Below are positions 8,687 through 17,407 of a DNA stretch of 32,090 nucleotides, one piece after another. Under the pieces are notes generated by a model. The model did no database searches and was not told the DNA's origin. It saw only the letters and a program-made list of their open reading frames with translations. Within the stretch, counting starts at the first letter, position 1; each line of letters starts with the position of its first letter. Source of the stretch: Syntrophales bacterium (GTDB lineage: Bacteria; Desulfobacterota; Syntrophia; Syntrophales; UBA2251); contig JALNWL010000008.1 in NCBI GenBank assembly GCA_023230905.1, positions 1-32,090 on the forward strand. The letters run 5' to 3'. Position numbers and translations under genes: made by a program.

Positions 8687-9598
8687 TCAGTCCAGAACGA
8701 TCATGACCCGGCATTGTTTCAGGAAACTCAGGTTTTCGGCGGCGCCGCGGATTTTATTCGCATCGGCATTGCTGATCACGATGTCGGAACGGCCCGGTCC
8801 TTCGGTCCGCAATCCCTTGAGGCTGACGGGATTGTTGGTGACCCGCGCGTTGCTCTGGGCGGCGTTGAGATCGCGGGCGTAACCGCTCATCCCCTGCTGA
8901 ATAGCGTATTCGCGATCCACGTTCAGGGAGCCGTACACCTCTTTCCCGCTTTCATCCAGGATCTTGGGCGACATGGCGGGTCTTGCCTGCAGACCGCGCG
9001 CATCGATTACGAGTCCGGTGAAAACCTCCGGAGGAGCCGCAGGGGCCGGCGCGGCGGGCTCAGGCGGCGCCGCCGCGGGAGGGGCTAAGGGCGCCGCCGG
9101 TTCCGGCGGTACGGACCTCTTCTGCATCAGCCGGGGAATGATCACCTGGGAAAAACCGCCTGCCAGCGGCATCCGGAGCGTTATTTCCACGGTCCCGTCC
9201 GAGAGGTAGTCCTGTTTAACGAGGTGGGCGTCCTTAACCACACCCTCCACCTGGGTATTGATCACGTCGCTCTCCACGGCGAAGTCCTTGACCACCGTCA
9301 TGGAATCCACCCGGACCCCCTTCGTGAGTTCGAGAAGGTTGCGGTAGGCGTCGACCCGGGCCGCCCGGAGCGCCAGTGGACGGGCCTGGGGCTTCCCAAT
9401 GAACCTTTCCGGCGGGGCGCCGATGCCCACGGCCTCGATGTACCCCTCCGACCAGTTGATCTTGCCCTTGCCGGCCATCTGTTCGATAATCTGCGTCCAT
9501 TCCGGCATGCTCACCGTATCGGCGGCCAGGCCCACACCGGCATACAGAAACAGGCCCGCCAGCAAAATCCCTATCGTCAGTACCCATTTTGACTTCAT
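8687..9598 (-). CDS. Exported LPP20-family protein (FlgP-like) with Pro/Ala linker and C-terminal domain
   Basis: A 303-aa protein with a cleavable signal peptide (hydrophobic 6-25, cleavage near GLA-AD). Residues about 50-145 fit the LPP20 family, with YIEAVGIG and RPLALRAARVDAYRNLLE. This family includes the flagellar-base protein FlgP, although here I see no lipobox. A Pro/Ala linker (164-190) leads to a second domain (191-303) beginning FTGLVIDARGLQARPAMSP. I know this domain only as a companion of LPP20-like proteins. ATG 9598 has AAGGAGG five bases upstream; the frame continues upstream without a site. It is the last gene of the cluster and ends 35 bp before a strong terminator. Role: probably an envelope-ring or pore component; this is inferred. 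Confidence 0.82.
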   Translation of the reverse strand: MKSKWVLTIGILLAGLFLYAGVGLAADTVSMPEWTQIIEQMAGKGKINWSEGYIEAVGIGAPPERFIGKPQARPLALRAARVDAYRNLLELTKGVRVDSMTVVKDFAVESDVINTQVEGVVKDAHLVKQDYLSDGTVEITLRMPLAGGFSQVIIPRLMQKRSVPPEPAAPLAPPAAAPPEPAAPAPAAPPEVFTGLVIDARGLQARPAMSPKILDESGKEVYGSLNVDREYAIQQGMSGYARDLNAAQSNARVTNNPVSLKGLRTEGPGRSDIVISNADANKIRGAAENLSFLKQCRVMIVLD

Positions 9599-9679
9599 GA
9601 CATCCTCCTTGACGGTTATGGAATCACCCATAGAAACATCCCCTCGGCAAACGCGACCCCCTGTTGCCGCATGTTCGGA

Positions 9680-9708
9680 ACGATAACAGAATCTCCCCCC
9701 CCTTTCAA
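9680..9708 (-). promoter_or_regulatory. Candidate internal promoter with a G8 spacer tract
   Basis: On the minus strand TTGAAA (9708-9703) and TATCGT (9685-9680) are 17 bp apart. Matches are five and four of six. The spacer begins with eight consecutive G (9702-9695). It would serve the LPP20-family gene, with a start about 80 bases before the ATG. Function is unproven. Confidence 0.4.
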
Positions 9709-9730
9709 CGGGGAAATTGCCCCCCGAGGC

Positions 9731-12478
9731 TTATCTGCCCCGGAAGGCCTTGTCCTCCGGTTTTTCCAACCAGGGCTTGATGTTGATATTCCTGTCCAGA
9801 TCGCCCCAGATCAGACTGACGTCCGGGGGCGCCTTTCCCCACCAGTTTTCGCGCGCATCGATATAGATCGAGGAAAAGATCTGCAGGGCGACGGGATTGT
9901 CGATAAAATTGTTCCGATGAATCGACGGATTGGACATGCCGACGCTCTTGATCGCGCCTTCGCCGGCGTTCGCGGTGAAGGTGCTGTAGGAAATCCGGGG
10001 GGCTGCGTCGTTGCGGCAGAAGATGCCGCCCTGAGACGTCTGGGCAATCAGGCAGTGGGAGATTTCCGGGGCGCCGGTGTAGACATCAAGGGCCGTGGAA
10101 GCGAATTTCACCTCGCAGTAGGCCAGGGCGCTGTTCACCTTCGTCTTCTTCGTGAATCGAACGGCATTCGTATAGAATCCCGGCGCGGGCGTTGTCCCCG
10201 AGGCCGTGAAGACGATCGGCCGATCCGGGGTTCCCTTGGCCACGATGCCCCCGTCCGCCATGATCAGGGAGGTGTTCTGATCGAAGCGGATCTCCACGCC
10301 GGGCTCGACGTAAAGGGTAGCCCCGCCGTCGACGGTGACATCCTTCTGCACCCGGTAGGGGCTGTTCGACACCGTGAGGAAACCGTCGGCCGTGATCGCC
10401 CCGTCCAGCGTCTGCGAAAGGATCGGCAGCGCGACCGGCTTCCCGTCGGGATAGGCCGCGCTCAGGACGGTGGCGACATCGACCCGGCCCCGGATCTTTT
10501 TCAGCACCTCGAGCCCCTGGGCGGTGCCCCACCAGTTACCGGACGCGTTCACCGCCTCTCCGGTCATTTCCGCCGTCATGTCAAAAGGCCGATTGTCGGT
10601 CAGGTTGTTTTCCGAAATGCGGGCGGGGCTCGTCTTCAGGTCGATCCCGACGCCGCGGTTCTGCGCAATGACGTTGCGGGTGATGACGGGCGAGGACGCC
10701 TGGACGACAATGCCCTTCCCCTCATTGTCGCGGATGCGGTTTTCCGCCAGGAGCGGCTGGGCGCCGGCCTCGACGACCACCGCCGCCTCTTTCTGCCTGT
10801 GGAGGGTATTCTGAACCAGGTTCGGCTTCGAGAAGGCGCCCGAGATCCGGACGGCCGTCCCGTTCTCGACGAATTCCGAGGCCTCGATCCGCGGTGAGGC
10901 GGCCATGCAGAGCACCCCGATGCGCGCCTTGCGGATGCGAACGTTCCGGAGGACGTTTTCCTTTTCCTTGACGTTCAGGAAGGTAATCCCCTCCCAGGTT
11001 TTCCCCTCCTCGGCATCGAAGGTGATGATATGCTCCCCGTCCCCCTGAGCCAGCAATCTTCCCTCCACCGTGATTCCCCCCCCCCCCGAGCGGATTTCCG
11101 TACCCGGCTCTATGGTGAGGCGGGCCTTGTCCCGGACGATGACGGAATTTTCAATCACGTAGGGGCTGGCGCCTGAATACCAGATCGTATCGGCCTCGAT
11201 GGCGCCCGAAACGGGCGTGGGGCCCGGTGTGACGGGCATACCGACGATCACTTCGCTCCGTTCGCTTTCGTTCCCGGCCTGATCCACCGAGGAAATCTGA
11301 AAATAGTACTTCCGATCGTTCGTCAACCCCGCATCCCGGTGCTCGTTCAATTCCGTCCGGGCGATCTCGGTAAAGCCGGTGAGGGGCGTCTCGCTCCGGT
11401 ACAGCCGGTATCCGACCAGGTCCGGCGCGACGCTCTTCTCCCAGTTCAGCAGGACGAGACCGTTGCGGCCGACGGATTTGTAATTCTTCGGAATGTCCGG
11501 CGGGGTCGTATCGAGGGTGACGGATCCGACGGCGTCGACCCACTGGGCCATATTCCGGGCGTCATCCTCCAGATACCCGGTGATAGTGGCCTTCTGGACA
11601 TTGTCCCCCGGCAGGACCTTGTAGACCCCCAGGTAGCCGCCGGGCTCGATCTCCTGCATGTCGATGCGCCGCCGGTAGTCGCCAATGTCGAAACGCGCCC
11701 GCATCTTCGGCGTCCCCTGGATGACGATCCGGACTTCATCCCCGGCCTTCTTGGGGAGGCCCTTCGTATCCTGGGTCAACAGCGTGATCGTGGGCGGTCT
11801 CAGGGCCTCGGCCAGGGAGGGCGCCGGAATGGTTTTGACCATGTCGCGGAAAAGGTCGTCGCAGGCCCGGAGCAGCTGGATGTCTCTCATGTTCAAGGAC
11901 GTCGCTACAATGGTGGCGATGATCCCGATGGGCGTGGTCGAGACGCCGCCCTCGTGGATGCGGACCGTGTGCTTTCCGCTCCAGAGGAAATGCCCCGTCT
12001 TCGCGTCGTACATCCGGACTTCCGCACCCACGGCGACATGGGAATACAGGATCGCGAAGAGCTTGTCGAAATCGGAGATCTCGCCCAGGACGATGGCGTC
12101 GACCCCCAGGATCTTTCCCAGTTCCTCGTACGGGGTCTTGTAGAGGATGTCCGGATCGGTCAGGCCGGCCTTTGCCAGGAGGGCGTCGACCTTGTAGAGT
12201 TCCATGTCCTGGTAGGGAACGGCGCTGAAGTGGTTGTAAAAGCCCTTCCGCACCGCGTCGAACCCCTTCCCGCTTTTGGACAGGTCATAGAAGGGCAGGA
12301 CGGCGACCGTCCTCGGCATGTGCTCCTGCATGTAGGGGTCGATCTTGAACTTTCCCTTGTACAGGGCGATGATCTCCGGAGTGATGATCGTCGTCTTAGT
12401 GGCCACGACGCAGCTTTGCACGGCCAAGGTCGCGAGCACCACTGTCAGACAAAGGGATAACCGCTTGAACGCGTTCAT
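9731..12478 (-). CDS. Large lipoprotein: GNA1162/DUF799-like head, Ig/FN3 and two right-handed beta-helix modules
   Basis: A 915-aa product with a lipoprotein-like signal (Cys23; lipobox VQSC is imperfect). Residues 55-215 resemble the GNA1162/DUF799 lipoproteins (RTVAVLPFYDLS; ELGKILGVDAIVLGEISDF; YDAKTGHFLWSGKH). A beta-sandwich follows (240-325), then one FN3 domain (326-415; VGYRLYRS, YYFQISSVDQAGNES). Two beta-helix modules occupy about 430-690 and 698-905. Each opens with SPY...V..GA.L.IEPG.EIR and closes with NWWG (648-651, 878-881), so they look duplicated. Start ATG 12478 has GGGAGG six bases upstream. It is the fifth gene of the cluster. A 12-G run encodes Ser-Gly4 near residue 465, a candidate slippage site. 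Function is unknown; beta-helices often bind or modify polysaccharide, and no catalytic residues are evident. Confidence 0.85.
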   Translation of the reverse strand: MNAFKRLSLCLTVVLATLAVQSCVVATKTTIITPEIIALYKGKFKIDPYMQEHMPRTVAVLPFYDLSKSGKGFDAVRKGFYNHFSAVPYQDMELYKVDALLAKAGLTDPDILYKTPYEELGKILGVDAIVLGEISDFDKLFAILYSHVAVGAEVRMYDAKTGHFLWSGKHTVRIHEGGVSTTPIGIIATIVATSLNMRDIQLLRACDDLFRDMVKTIPAPSLAEALRPPTITLLTQDTKGLPKKAGDEVRIVIQGTPKMRARFDIGDYRRRIDMQEIEPGGYLGVYKVLPGDNVQKATITGYLEDDARNMAQWVDAVGSVTLDTTPPDIPKNYKSVGRNGLVLLNWEKSVAPDLVGYRLYRSETPLTGFTEIARTELNEHRDAGLTNDRKYYFQISSVDQAGNESERSEVIVGMPVTPGPTPVSGAIEADTIWYSGASPYVIENSVIVRDKARLTIEPGTEIRSGGGGITVEGRLLAQGDGEHIITFDAEEGKTWEGITFLNVKEKENVLRNVRIRKARIGVLCMAASPRIEASEFVENGTAVRISGAFSKPNLVQNTLHRQKEAAVVVEAGAQPLLAENRIRDNEGKGIVVQASSPVITRNVIAQNRGVGIDLKTSPARISENNLTDNRPFDMTAEMTGEAVNASGNWWGTAQGLEVLKKIRGRVDVATVLSAAYPDGKPVALPILSQTLDGAITADGFLTVSNSPYRVQKDVTVDGGATLYVEPGVEIRFDQNTSLIMADGGIVAKGTPDRPIVFTASGTTPAPGFYTNAVRFTKKTKVNSALAYCEVKFASTALDVYTGAPEISHCLIAQTSQGGIFCRNDAAPRISYSTFTANAGEGAIKSVGMSNPSIHRNNFIDNPVALQIFSSIYIDARENWWGKAPPDVSLIWGDLDRNINIKPWLEKPEDKAFRGR
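11076..11087 (-). repeat. G12 homopolymer inside the beta-helix lipoprotein gene
   Basis: Twelve C on the plus strand, read as G12 in the coding strand, encode part of Ser-Gly-Gly-Gly-Gly at about residues 464-468. The frame is open at this length. Loss of one G would reach a TGA at 10977-10975, about 33 codons later, removing both beta-helices. Confidence 0.9.
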
Positions 12479-12625
12479 GGCTGGCCTCCCAAAACCTCAA
12501 GTTTGCGCCACGGTGAGCAGGGCGTTTGCCCCGCCTTCAATCACGAGCAGCCGCTGCATGGAATCGGATGAACCTCCATGACGGTCCGTCTTTTCCGCGT
12601 TCAACGCCGGCCGGCATCCCCCGGA

Positions 12626-12961
12626 TCAGGGGGTCTGCTCTTTCGCGTCGCCGCCCTTGGCCGGCGCACCGCCCGGCGCCAGTTCCACCAGAAACTCGCC
12701 CCGGTGCTGCGGAGAGATCCGGATGAATTTATAGGGAATCGCGACCGGCTCCCGCCCCGTGGCCATGGTGCGGTGGGTCAGGATCCAGACGGCGCCCGTC
12801 GTGGTGTCGACCAGAAAGGCCTGGTCTTCGTTTCCCGGCACCACCTGGTATTTCCCGATCGTATCGGCCGCTCCGGCTCCACAGACGCCGATGAGCCCCA
12901 CCAACGCCAAGAACACAAGGATCCTGCCCACTCGATGGAATATCGGTTTCATCGTCTTCAT
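12626..12961 (-). CDS. Small exported protein of unknown function
   Basis: A 111-aa product with a signal peptide (hydrophobic about 12-30, cleavage near GAGAA-D). The mature part is about 78 residues. It includes AFLVDTTTGAVWILTHRT and VAIPYKFI, a beta-rich pattern, and ends in a Gly/Pro/Lys-rich tail. I do not recognise the family. ATG 12961 has GGTGAGG six bases upstream; a GTG at 12973 and an ATG at 12952 are alternatives. It lies 22 bp after the six-FN3 protein and 147 bp before the beta-helix lipoprotein, so it is almost surely part of the same transcript. A small accessory or pilot role in the envelope assembly is speculation. Confidence 0.75.
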   Translation of the reverse strand: MKTMKPIFHRVGRILVFLALVGLIGVCGAGAADTIGKYQVVPGNEDQAFLVDTTTGAVWILTHRTMATGREPVAIPYKFIRISPQHRGEFLVELAPGGAPAKGGDAKEQTP

Positions 12962-12983
12962 CCCCCGCCTCACCCCGCTTTGA

Positions 12984-15278
12984 TTAACGTCCTACAATCA
13001 AAAGTTCCGGGCACGGATCGCTTTCCAGCCCGTCTTTGTCGACCGCCGTCACGACATAGGTCTTCTTTTTCCCCTTGGGCGGCCCCGCTTCGCTGAAGCG
13101 CGGTTCTTTGACGGTGGCGATCTTCTCGGTTCCGTACCAACGTTTTTCATAGACGACGTAATGGACGATATCGCTCTCTTCATTGGGCTGCCAGGTGAGT
13201 TCCGCCTGGCCGCCGCTGATACGCCCCTTCGCGACCGACGGCACTTTCGGCCGCGGCTTCGTCTGGATGCGGACGATATCGGACAGATCACTCAGCAGCC
13301 CGTCCCGGTCTTCCGCCTGGATGCGGTACTGGTAAACCGTACCGTCCTTCAAGTTCTGGTCGATGTAGGCATTCGTTTTCCCGACCGTCGCCACACGGGA
13401 GAACTCCCCGCCTCCGGTTCCTTCGAGCCGGTAGACGGCGTACGCCTCGACATCCTCCTCCGGATTGGGATCCCAGGACAGCGGCGCCTGTTTCACCTGA
13501 AGATCGGCAGCCTTGAGCCCCAGGGGCTTTGCGGGACGGGCCTTGGTGGTCGCGGAAACCGGATCCGTCAGATCGCTTTCCACATCCACCTTGTTGAACG
13601 TCGTCAGGGCGTAATAATACGTGACCTCGTCCGCCAGCTTTTCCGAAGCGGCGGAACCGGTATCCGTAAAGGCGCTGTTCGCTTGTCCTTCGATGCGTTT
13701 GATCAGCAGATACTTGCCGATCTTTTCCTTCGACCAGTAGACGTTGTAGCCGACAACGTCCGGCTGCCGACTGGACGTCCAGGCGAGATCCACCCGCTTC
13801 GCCAGCCCGCTCCTGGCCTGAAGCCCTTCCGGTTTCGGGGGTTTCCCCTTCGTGACGGCGGAAACGGTCACGGAAGGAGACGTCTCGATTTCGGTGTCTT
13901 CAACGGCCGTGACGCGATAGTAATAGCGGACCTGATCGGCGAGTCCCTCCGTATCCGTAAACGCGACTCTCCCGTCCGCCCGGGCGCCGGCGGCATCCAG
14001 TTTCCGGATCTTCAAAAAATCGGCCTCCTCACGGAGACTGCGATAGATGAAATACCCCTTGATGAAGGGTGACGGAACGGGATTCCAGCTCAGCCGGATC
14101 TCCCGGATGAGATCGCCCTGGGCGATCAGACCGGAGACGGCGGGAATGGTCGTCCCTTTCACGCTTCGGGAATACTCGCTTTCAAGGTTCTTTTCATTGT
14201 AGGCGGTCACCCGGTAAAAATACTCCTCCCCGTCGGCCAGTCCCTTGTCGAGGTAAGGAACCTTGAACAACTTGTCGAGAGCGGTCGTGGTGTCGACCCC
14301 GATCCCCAGGTCCTTGCCCAGGATATTGGCCACCTCCCTGTAGGGCCCCTGTTCCACCTTCGCGCGGTAGAGTTTGTACCCCTTCATCTTCAGCGGGTCG
14401 TCACTGGTCATGGGACTGGGCGACCAGATCATCTGGATGCTCCGCACGTGACCTTCGGCGCTCAGAATCACGGGGGGGTTGGGAGTCAGCGCCGTTTCGG
14501 CCGGGATCACGGCTGAAAATTCGCTCTGCTGACCCCGCTGATTGAAGGAACGAATCTTGTAATAGTAGGTCCTGTTCCGCTCCAGGCCTTGGTCGAGATA
14601 TTCGGGGCGCGTTGTCTGGCCGATCTTGGCGAAGGGACCGGTCTCCGTGGAGCTCCGAAAGAGTTCGTAACCGGCGGCCGGCGCGTCGGGGGGATCCTCC
14701 CAGTTCAGGGAAACACGCATGTTCCCCGACCGCTTCTGTACGTTGACGGGTCCCCTCATCGAGGGCTTGTCCTCCAGCGAACGGCTGGCGTTTTCCGCGA
14801 TGGCCGCCACGATCATGGACGCGAGTTTCCGGACTTCGCCCAGGAGACCGGCGTCGCCCAGGGCCCGGACATGGGTCTGGAAGATCACCCGTTTCTGCTC
14901 GATGTGCACCACCTTACAGTGGATGGCGATAATCGTTCCCCGCTTCTGCACGTTGCCCACGACGATGACGTTAAGCCCCAGGCGCGTTCCGATGTGGATG
15001 ACGTTTTCGAAGAGGTCGTTCTGCTGCAGGTCGTTGAGACTGAGAAAAGCCTCCAACTCCTTCCGGTCCATCAGATTCAGGGAGGCTTCGGACTGCAGGG
15101 AGGTGGTCAGCATGTTGGTCACGGTGGTCCCGTAGCCGGAGGCTTCGATATTGACCGTGCCGAAATTGAAAACGGAAACCCGGGTCGCCGTGGGGGGCTG
15201 CGCCGCTGCCAGCACGGGGAGGGAAAAAACGATCGTCCACAGCAGTGGGAAGAAGGATACGAACCTTCTGTTCTTCAT
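12984..15278 (-). CDS. Exported protein with CsgG/TolB-N-like head and six fibronectin type III domains
   Basis: A 764-aa protein with a cleavable signal peptide (hydrophobic 7-25, cleavage near AAA-QP). Residues 32-165 form an alpha/beta domain in the CsgG/TolB-N/FlgT-M style: RVSVFNFGTV, MLTTSLQSE..LNLMDRKELEAFL, THIGTRLGL-type helix and LNVIVVGNVQKRG. Six FN3 repeats follow at about 176-263, 265-376, 378-476, 478-579, 581-674 and 676-762. Each has the W-(x)n-GY.(V/L)YR and YYY(R/K)(V/I) core. FN3 arrays outside the cell usually bind proteins or glycans or act as spacers. ATG 15278 has GGAGG six bases upstream. A small terminator-like stem sits just before that site. It is the third gene of the cluster. 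It has no enzymatic motif and is probably structural. Confidence 0.85.
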   Translation of the reverse strand: MKNRRFVSFFPLLWTIVFSLPVLAAAQPPTATRVSVFNFGTVNIEASGYGTTVTNMLTTSLQSEASLNLMDRKELEAFLSLNDLQQNDLFENVIHIGTRLGLNVIVVGNVQKRGTIIAIHCKVVHIEQKRVIFQTHVRALGDAGLLGEVRKLASMIVAAIAENASRSLEDKPSMRGPVNVQKRSGNMRVSLNWEDPPDAPAAGYELFRSSTETGPFAKIGQTTRPEYLDQGLERNRTYYYKIRSFNQRGQQSEFSAVIPAETALTPNPPVILSAEGHVRSIQMIWSPSPMTSDDPLKMKGYKLYRAKVEQGPYREVANILGKDLGIGVDTTTALDKLFKVPYLDKGLADGEEYFYRVTAYNEKNLESEYSRSVKGTTIPAVSGLIAQGDLIREIRLSWNPVPSPFIKGYFIYRSLREEADFLKIRKLDAAGARADGRVAFTDTEGLADQVRYYYRVTAVEDTEIETSPSVTVSAVTKGKPPKPEGLQARSGLAKRVDLAWTSSRQPDVVGYNVYWSKEKIGKYLLIKRIEGQANSAFTDTGSAASEKLADEVTYYYALTTFNKVDVESDLTDPVSATTKARPAKPLGLKAADLQVKQAPLSWDPNPEEDVEAYAVYRLEGTGGGEFSRVATVGKTNAYIDQNLKDGTVYQYRIQAEDRDGLLSDLSDIVRIQTKPRPKVPSVAKGRISGGQAELTWQPNEESDIVHYVVYEKRWYGTEKIATVKEPRFSEAGPPKGKKKTYVVTAVDKDGLESDPCPELLIVGR

Positions 15279-15295
15279 GGTTTCCCTCCAGGCAG

Positions 15296-15319
15296 AAAAG
15301 CCCGGCTCGACGTCCGGGC
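15296..15319 (-). terminator. Weak intra-operon terminator
   Basis: On the minus strand GCCCGG and CCGGGC (15319-15314 and 15305-15300) form a 6-bp stem with an 8-base loop, followed by TTTT. It lies 20 bp after the TPR/CsgG lipoprotein stop and seven bases before the ribosome site of the FN3 protein. It probably causes partial termination that sets expression ratios. Confidence 0.5.
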
Positions 15320-15338
15320 CCCCCGCGCTTCGCCTTGG

Positions 15339-17330
15339 CTATTTATCCTGCACCAGCTTGACGATGAACTCCATGGATTTCTGGGAAATCGGGGTCGAGA
15401 TGCCCTTCAGCTTCTCGTCGTAGATCGCATCGGTGTACCGTTCGACGGCCTGATCGATGTTGCGCCTTTTTTGCTGCTGCTGCCCATGGTTGAAGTATTC
15501 GACCTCCAGGCTCTGGTAATGTTTGAGCACGCTCTGGCCCATCTCCGAGATCTTCTCGTTCGTCAACTCGTCTAGGACCTCCACCTCCGTCGGAATCTCG
15601 AGCGGATCGTGGGGGATATTGGCAATCGCAACGCCGTCCTGGTACTTGTCCTCCTTGATCAGTCTTCCGGAAATGGTGTTGGTGAAGATGTTCTCCCCGG
15701 TCAGGGTATCCACAAGTTTGTATGAAATCTCGATAATGGCGGTGACCTTGCTCGATCCCTGTTTGTAGGAGATGAACTGGTAATCTCTCTTTTTCACCGT
15801 CCGTGGGGGGGCGTGCTTGAGATCGTCCGCGTTGGGCTTGGGGTTCATCATCAGCCAGTCGGAGAACTCCGGATTGCGGACATCCTCTTCATTGACCAGA
15901 ACCTTGACCTGACCCAGGCTCGGCATATCCGTCGTACGCGCGGAGAAGTGCAGCACGTCGCCCATGATGAAGGTATCGATCCCCCTCATCTTCCCCACGC
16001 TCTGGACCGACTTGACATCGACCAGCCCCGTCTGCCCCAGTTGCATCTCCCGCAGGATGGACTGAAGATTTTCCCGCTCGATGATCCTGAGATCCCCGCT
16101 CCCGTTCTTGTGCAGGAACGTGATCAGCTTGTTGGCGGCAATCTTGCCCGCGTCCTTGTCGTTGCTCGGGCTGCTGAAGTCAAAGACGGCGATGGATTTC
16201 TTGATCCGTTTGTTGATCCGATCCTTGGTATCCAGGACCTTCTGGAACAGTTCCGGATAGGAGGGATTGATGGCCTGCACTTTCTCAAGCCAGACCAGCG
16301 CGTTCCCCCAGAGTTCCTTTTGCGCGTATTTGTCGGCCCGATCCATGAGCTGCTTGCAGAAATTCCAGAGAAATTCCTTGAAAACCGGATCGTCCTGCAG
16401 CTCCGGGGCGTAGGTCCGGATCCGTTCCACCCGTTTCATGGCCGGGTAATACTTGCCCTGATTCATGAATTTGACGGCTTCGTCGAAGTAGAGCTGCCCC
16501 ACCTTGGCCTTCATGCCGTCCATCTTCCCAACCAGTTCCTGGTTTTCGGGCTGATATTCCAGCGCCTTTTCGTAGAGCGTGATCGCCCGGTCCCAGTTCT
16601 GGACGCCGGCTGCTTTGTCGGCCTCCGTCAGGTAGTATTGGACATTGTCGCGCGACTGCGCCTGCGCGGCCAGTGCGGACAGGTCGTAATAGTTGGGATT
16701 GATCTCGACGGCCGCCTTGAAGACCTGGGCCGCCAGCTTCCATTCCTCTTGCTTGCCCAGGGCAATTCCCTGTTGGTAAAGGCTCTTGACGGCTTCCTGC
16801 TCGGAGCGGGCGAGCCGGTTACCCGTATCCTCATAGTTCGGGAAGAGTTGGTTGACCTGCTTGAGCTTGGTCAACGCCGCCGGCCAGTCCTCTTTTTGCA
16901 TGTCCAGCTCGGCCTGTCCGTAGAGGGTCTTCAGTTTGCCCTGAAGCGCCTCCATTTCCCCGCCCACTTCCTGTTTGAACGCAACACCGGTCTTGTTCTG
17001 GGGGTCCAAGGCAACGGCGGTATCCGCTTCCTTGAGAACCCGCTCCAAAGCCGGGACCGTCACTTCCGGGGACGCCTCGGCGAGAAGCTGCCGGGCCCGC
17101 GCCAGGTGAACCTTGGCCGCCTCTCTTTTTGCATTTTCAAGGGCGTCTTTGTACTCTTGATTGTCGGGCGCTTCACTGACCGCCTTCTGGAAATAGATGA
17201 TCGCCTCGTCCCAGCGCTGGCTGCCGCTCAGATCCTGGCCGACCTTGAAACTCTCGCTGACGGCGCATCCGGCAAGCAAAAGCAGGACAAACAATCCCGA
17301 AAGCATCCGTGTTCTCATCGCCCGTTTCAT
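15339..17330 (-). CDS. Lipoprotein with TPR repeats and CsgG-like domain
   Basis: A 663-aa product with a clear lipobox (LLAGC, Cys22). Residues about 28-375 are TPR-like helical repeats, e.g. SQRWDEAIIYFQKAVSEAPDN, EEWKLAAQVFKAAVEINPN, NWDRAITLYEKALEYQPEN and ELWGNALVWLEKVQAINPS. Residues about 376-610 fit a CsgG-type domain: KKSIAVFDFSS, AANKLITFL..., LRIIERENLQSILREMQLGQTGLVD, KMRGIDTFIMGDV and YKLVDTLTGENIFTNTISG. CsgG forms an outer-membrane secretion pore in curli systems; here the domain is attached to TPRs. Start ATG 17330 has GGGAGG five bases upstream. It is the second gene of the cluster. Likely an outer-membrane-anchored assembly factor; whether it forms a pore is unknown. Confidence 0.87.
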   Translation of the reverse strand: MKRAMRTRMLSGLFVLLLLAGCAVSESFKVGQDLSGSQRWDEAIIYFQKAVSEAPDNQEYKDALENAKREAAKVHLARARQLLAEASPEVTVPALERVLKEADTAVALDPQNKTGVAFKQEVGGEMEALQGKLKTLYGQAELDMQKEDWPAALTKLKQVNQLFPNYEDTGNRLARSEQEAVKSLYQQGIALGKQEEWKLAAQVFKAAVEINPNYYDLSALAAQAQSRDNVQYYLTEADKAAGVQNWDRAITLYEKALEYQPENQELVGKMDGMKAKVGQLYFDEAVKFMNQGKYYPAMKRVERIRTYAPELQDDPVFKEFLWNFCKQLMDRADKYAQKELWGNALVWLEKVQAINPSYPELFQKVLDTKDRINKRIKKSIAVFDFSSPSNDKDAGKIAANKLITFLHKNGSGDLRIIERENLQSILREMQLGQTGLVDVKSVQSVGKMRGIDTFIMGDVLHFSARTTDMPSLGQVKVLVNEEDVRNPEFSDWLMMNPKPNADDLKHAPPRTVKKRDYQFISYKQGSSKVTAIIEISYKLVDTLTGENIFTNTISGRLIKEDKYQDGVAIANIPHDPLEIPTEVEVLDELTNEKISEMGQSVLKHYQSLEVEYFNHGQQQQKRRNIDQAVERYTDAIYDEKLKGISTPISQKSMEFIVKLVQDK

Positions 17331-17407
17331 GATTACCTCCCTGTGGTGCATCTTGACCGTCGTTTGCGTTCCACGAATCCCCGTGGGGCCGGCAGAAAAC
17401 GTCCCTT

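Noticed and set aside
9671..12460. Long plus-strand frames (408 and 373 codons) opposite the beta-helix lipoprotein
   Set aside because: Antisense shadows with Asp/Gly/Arg-rich composition and no ribosome sites of note.
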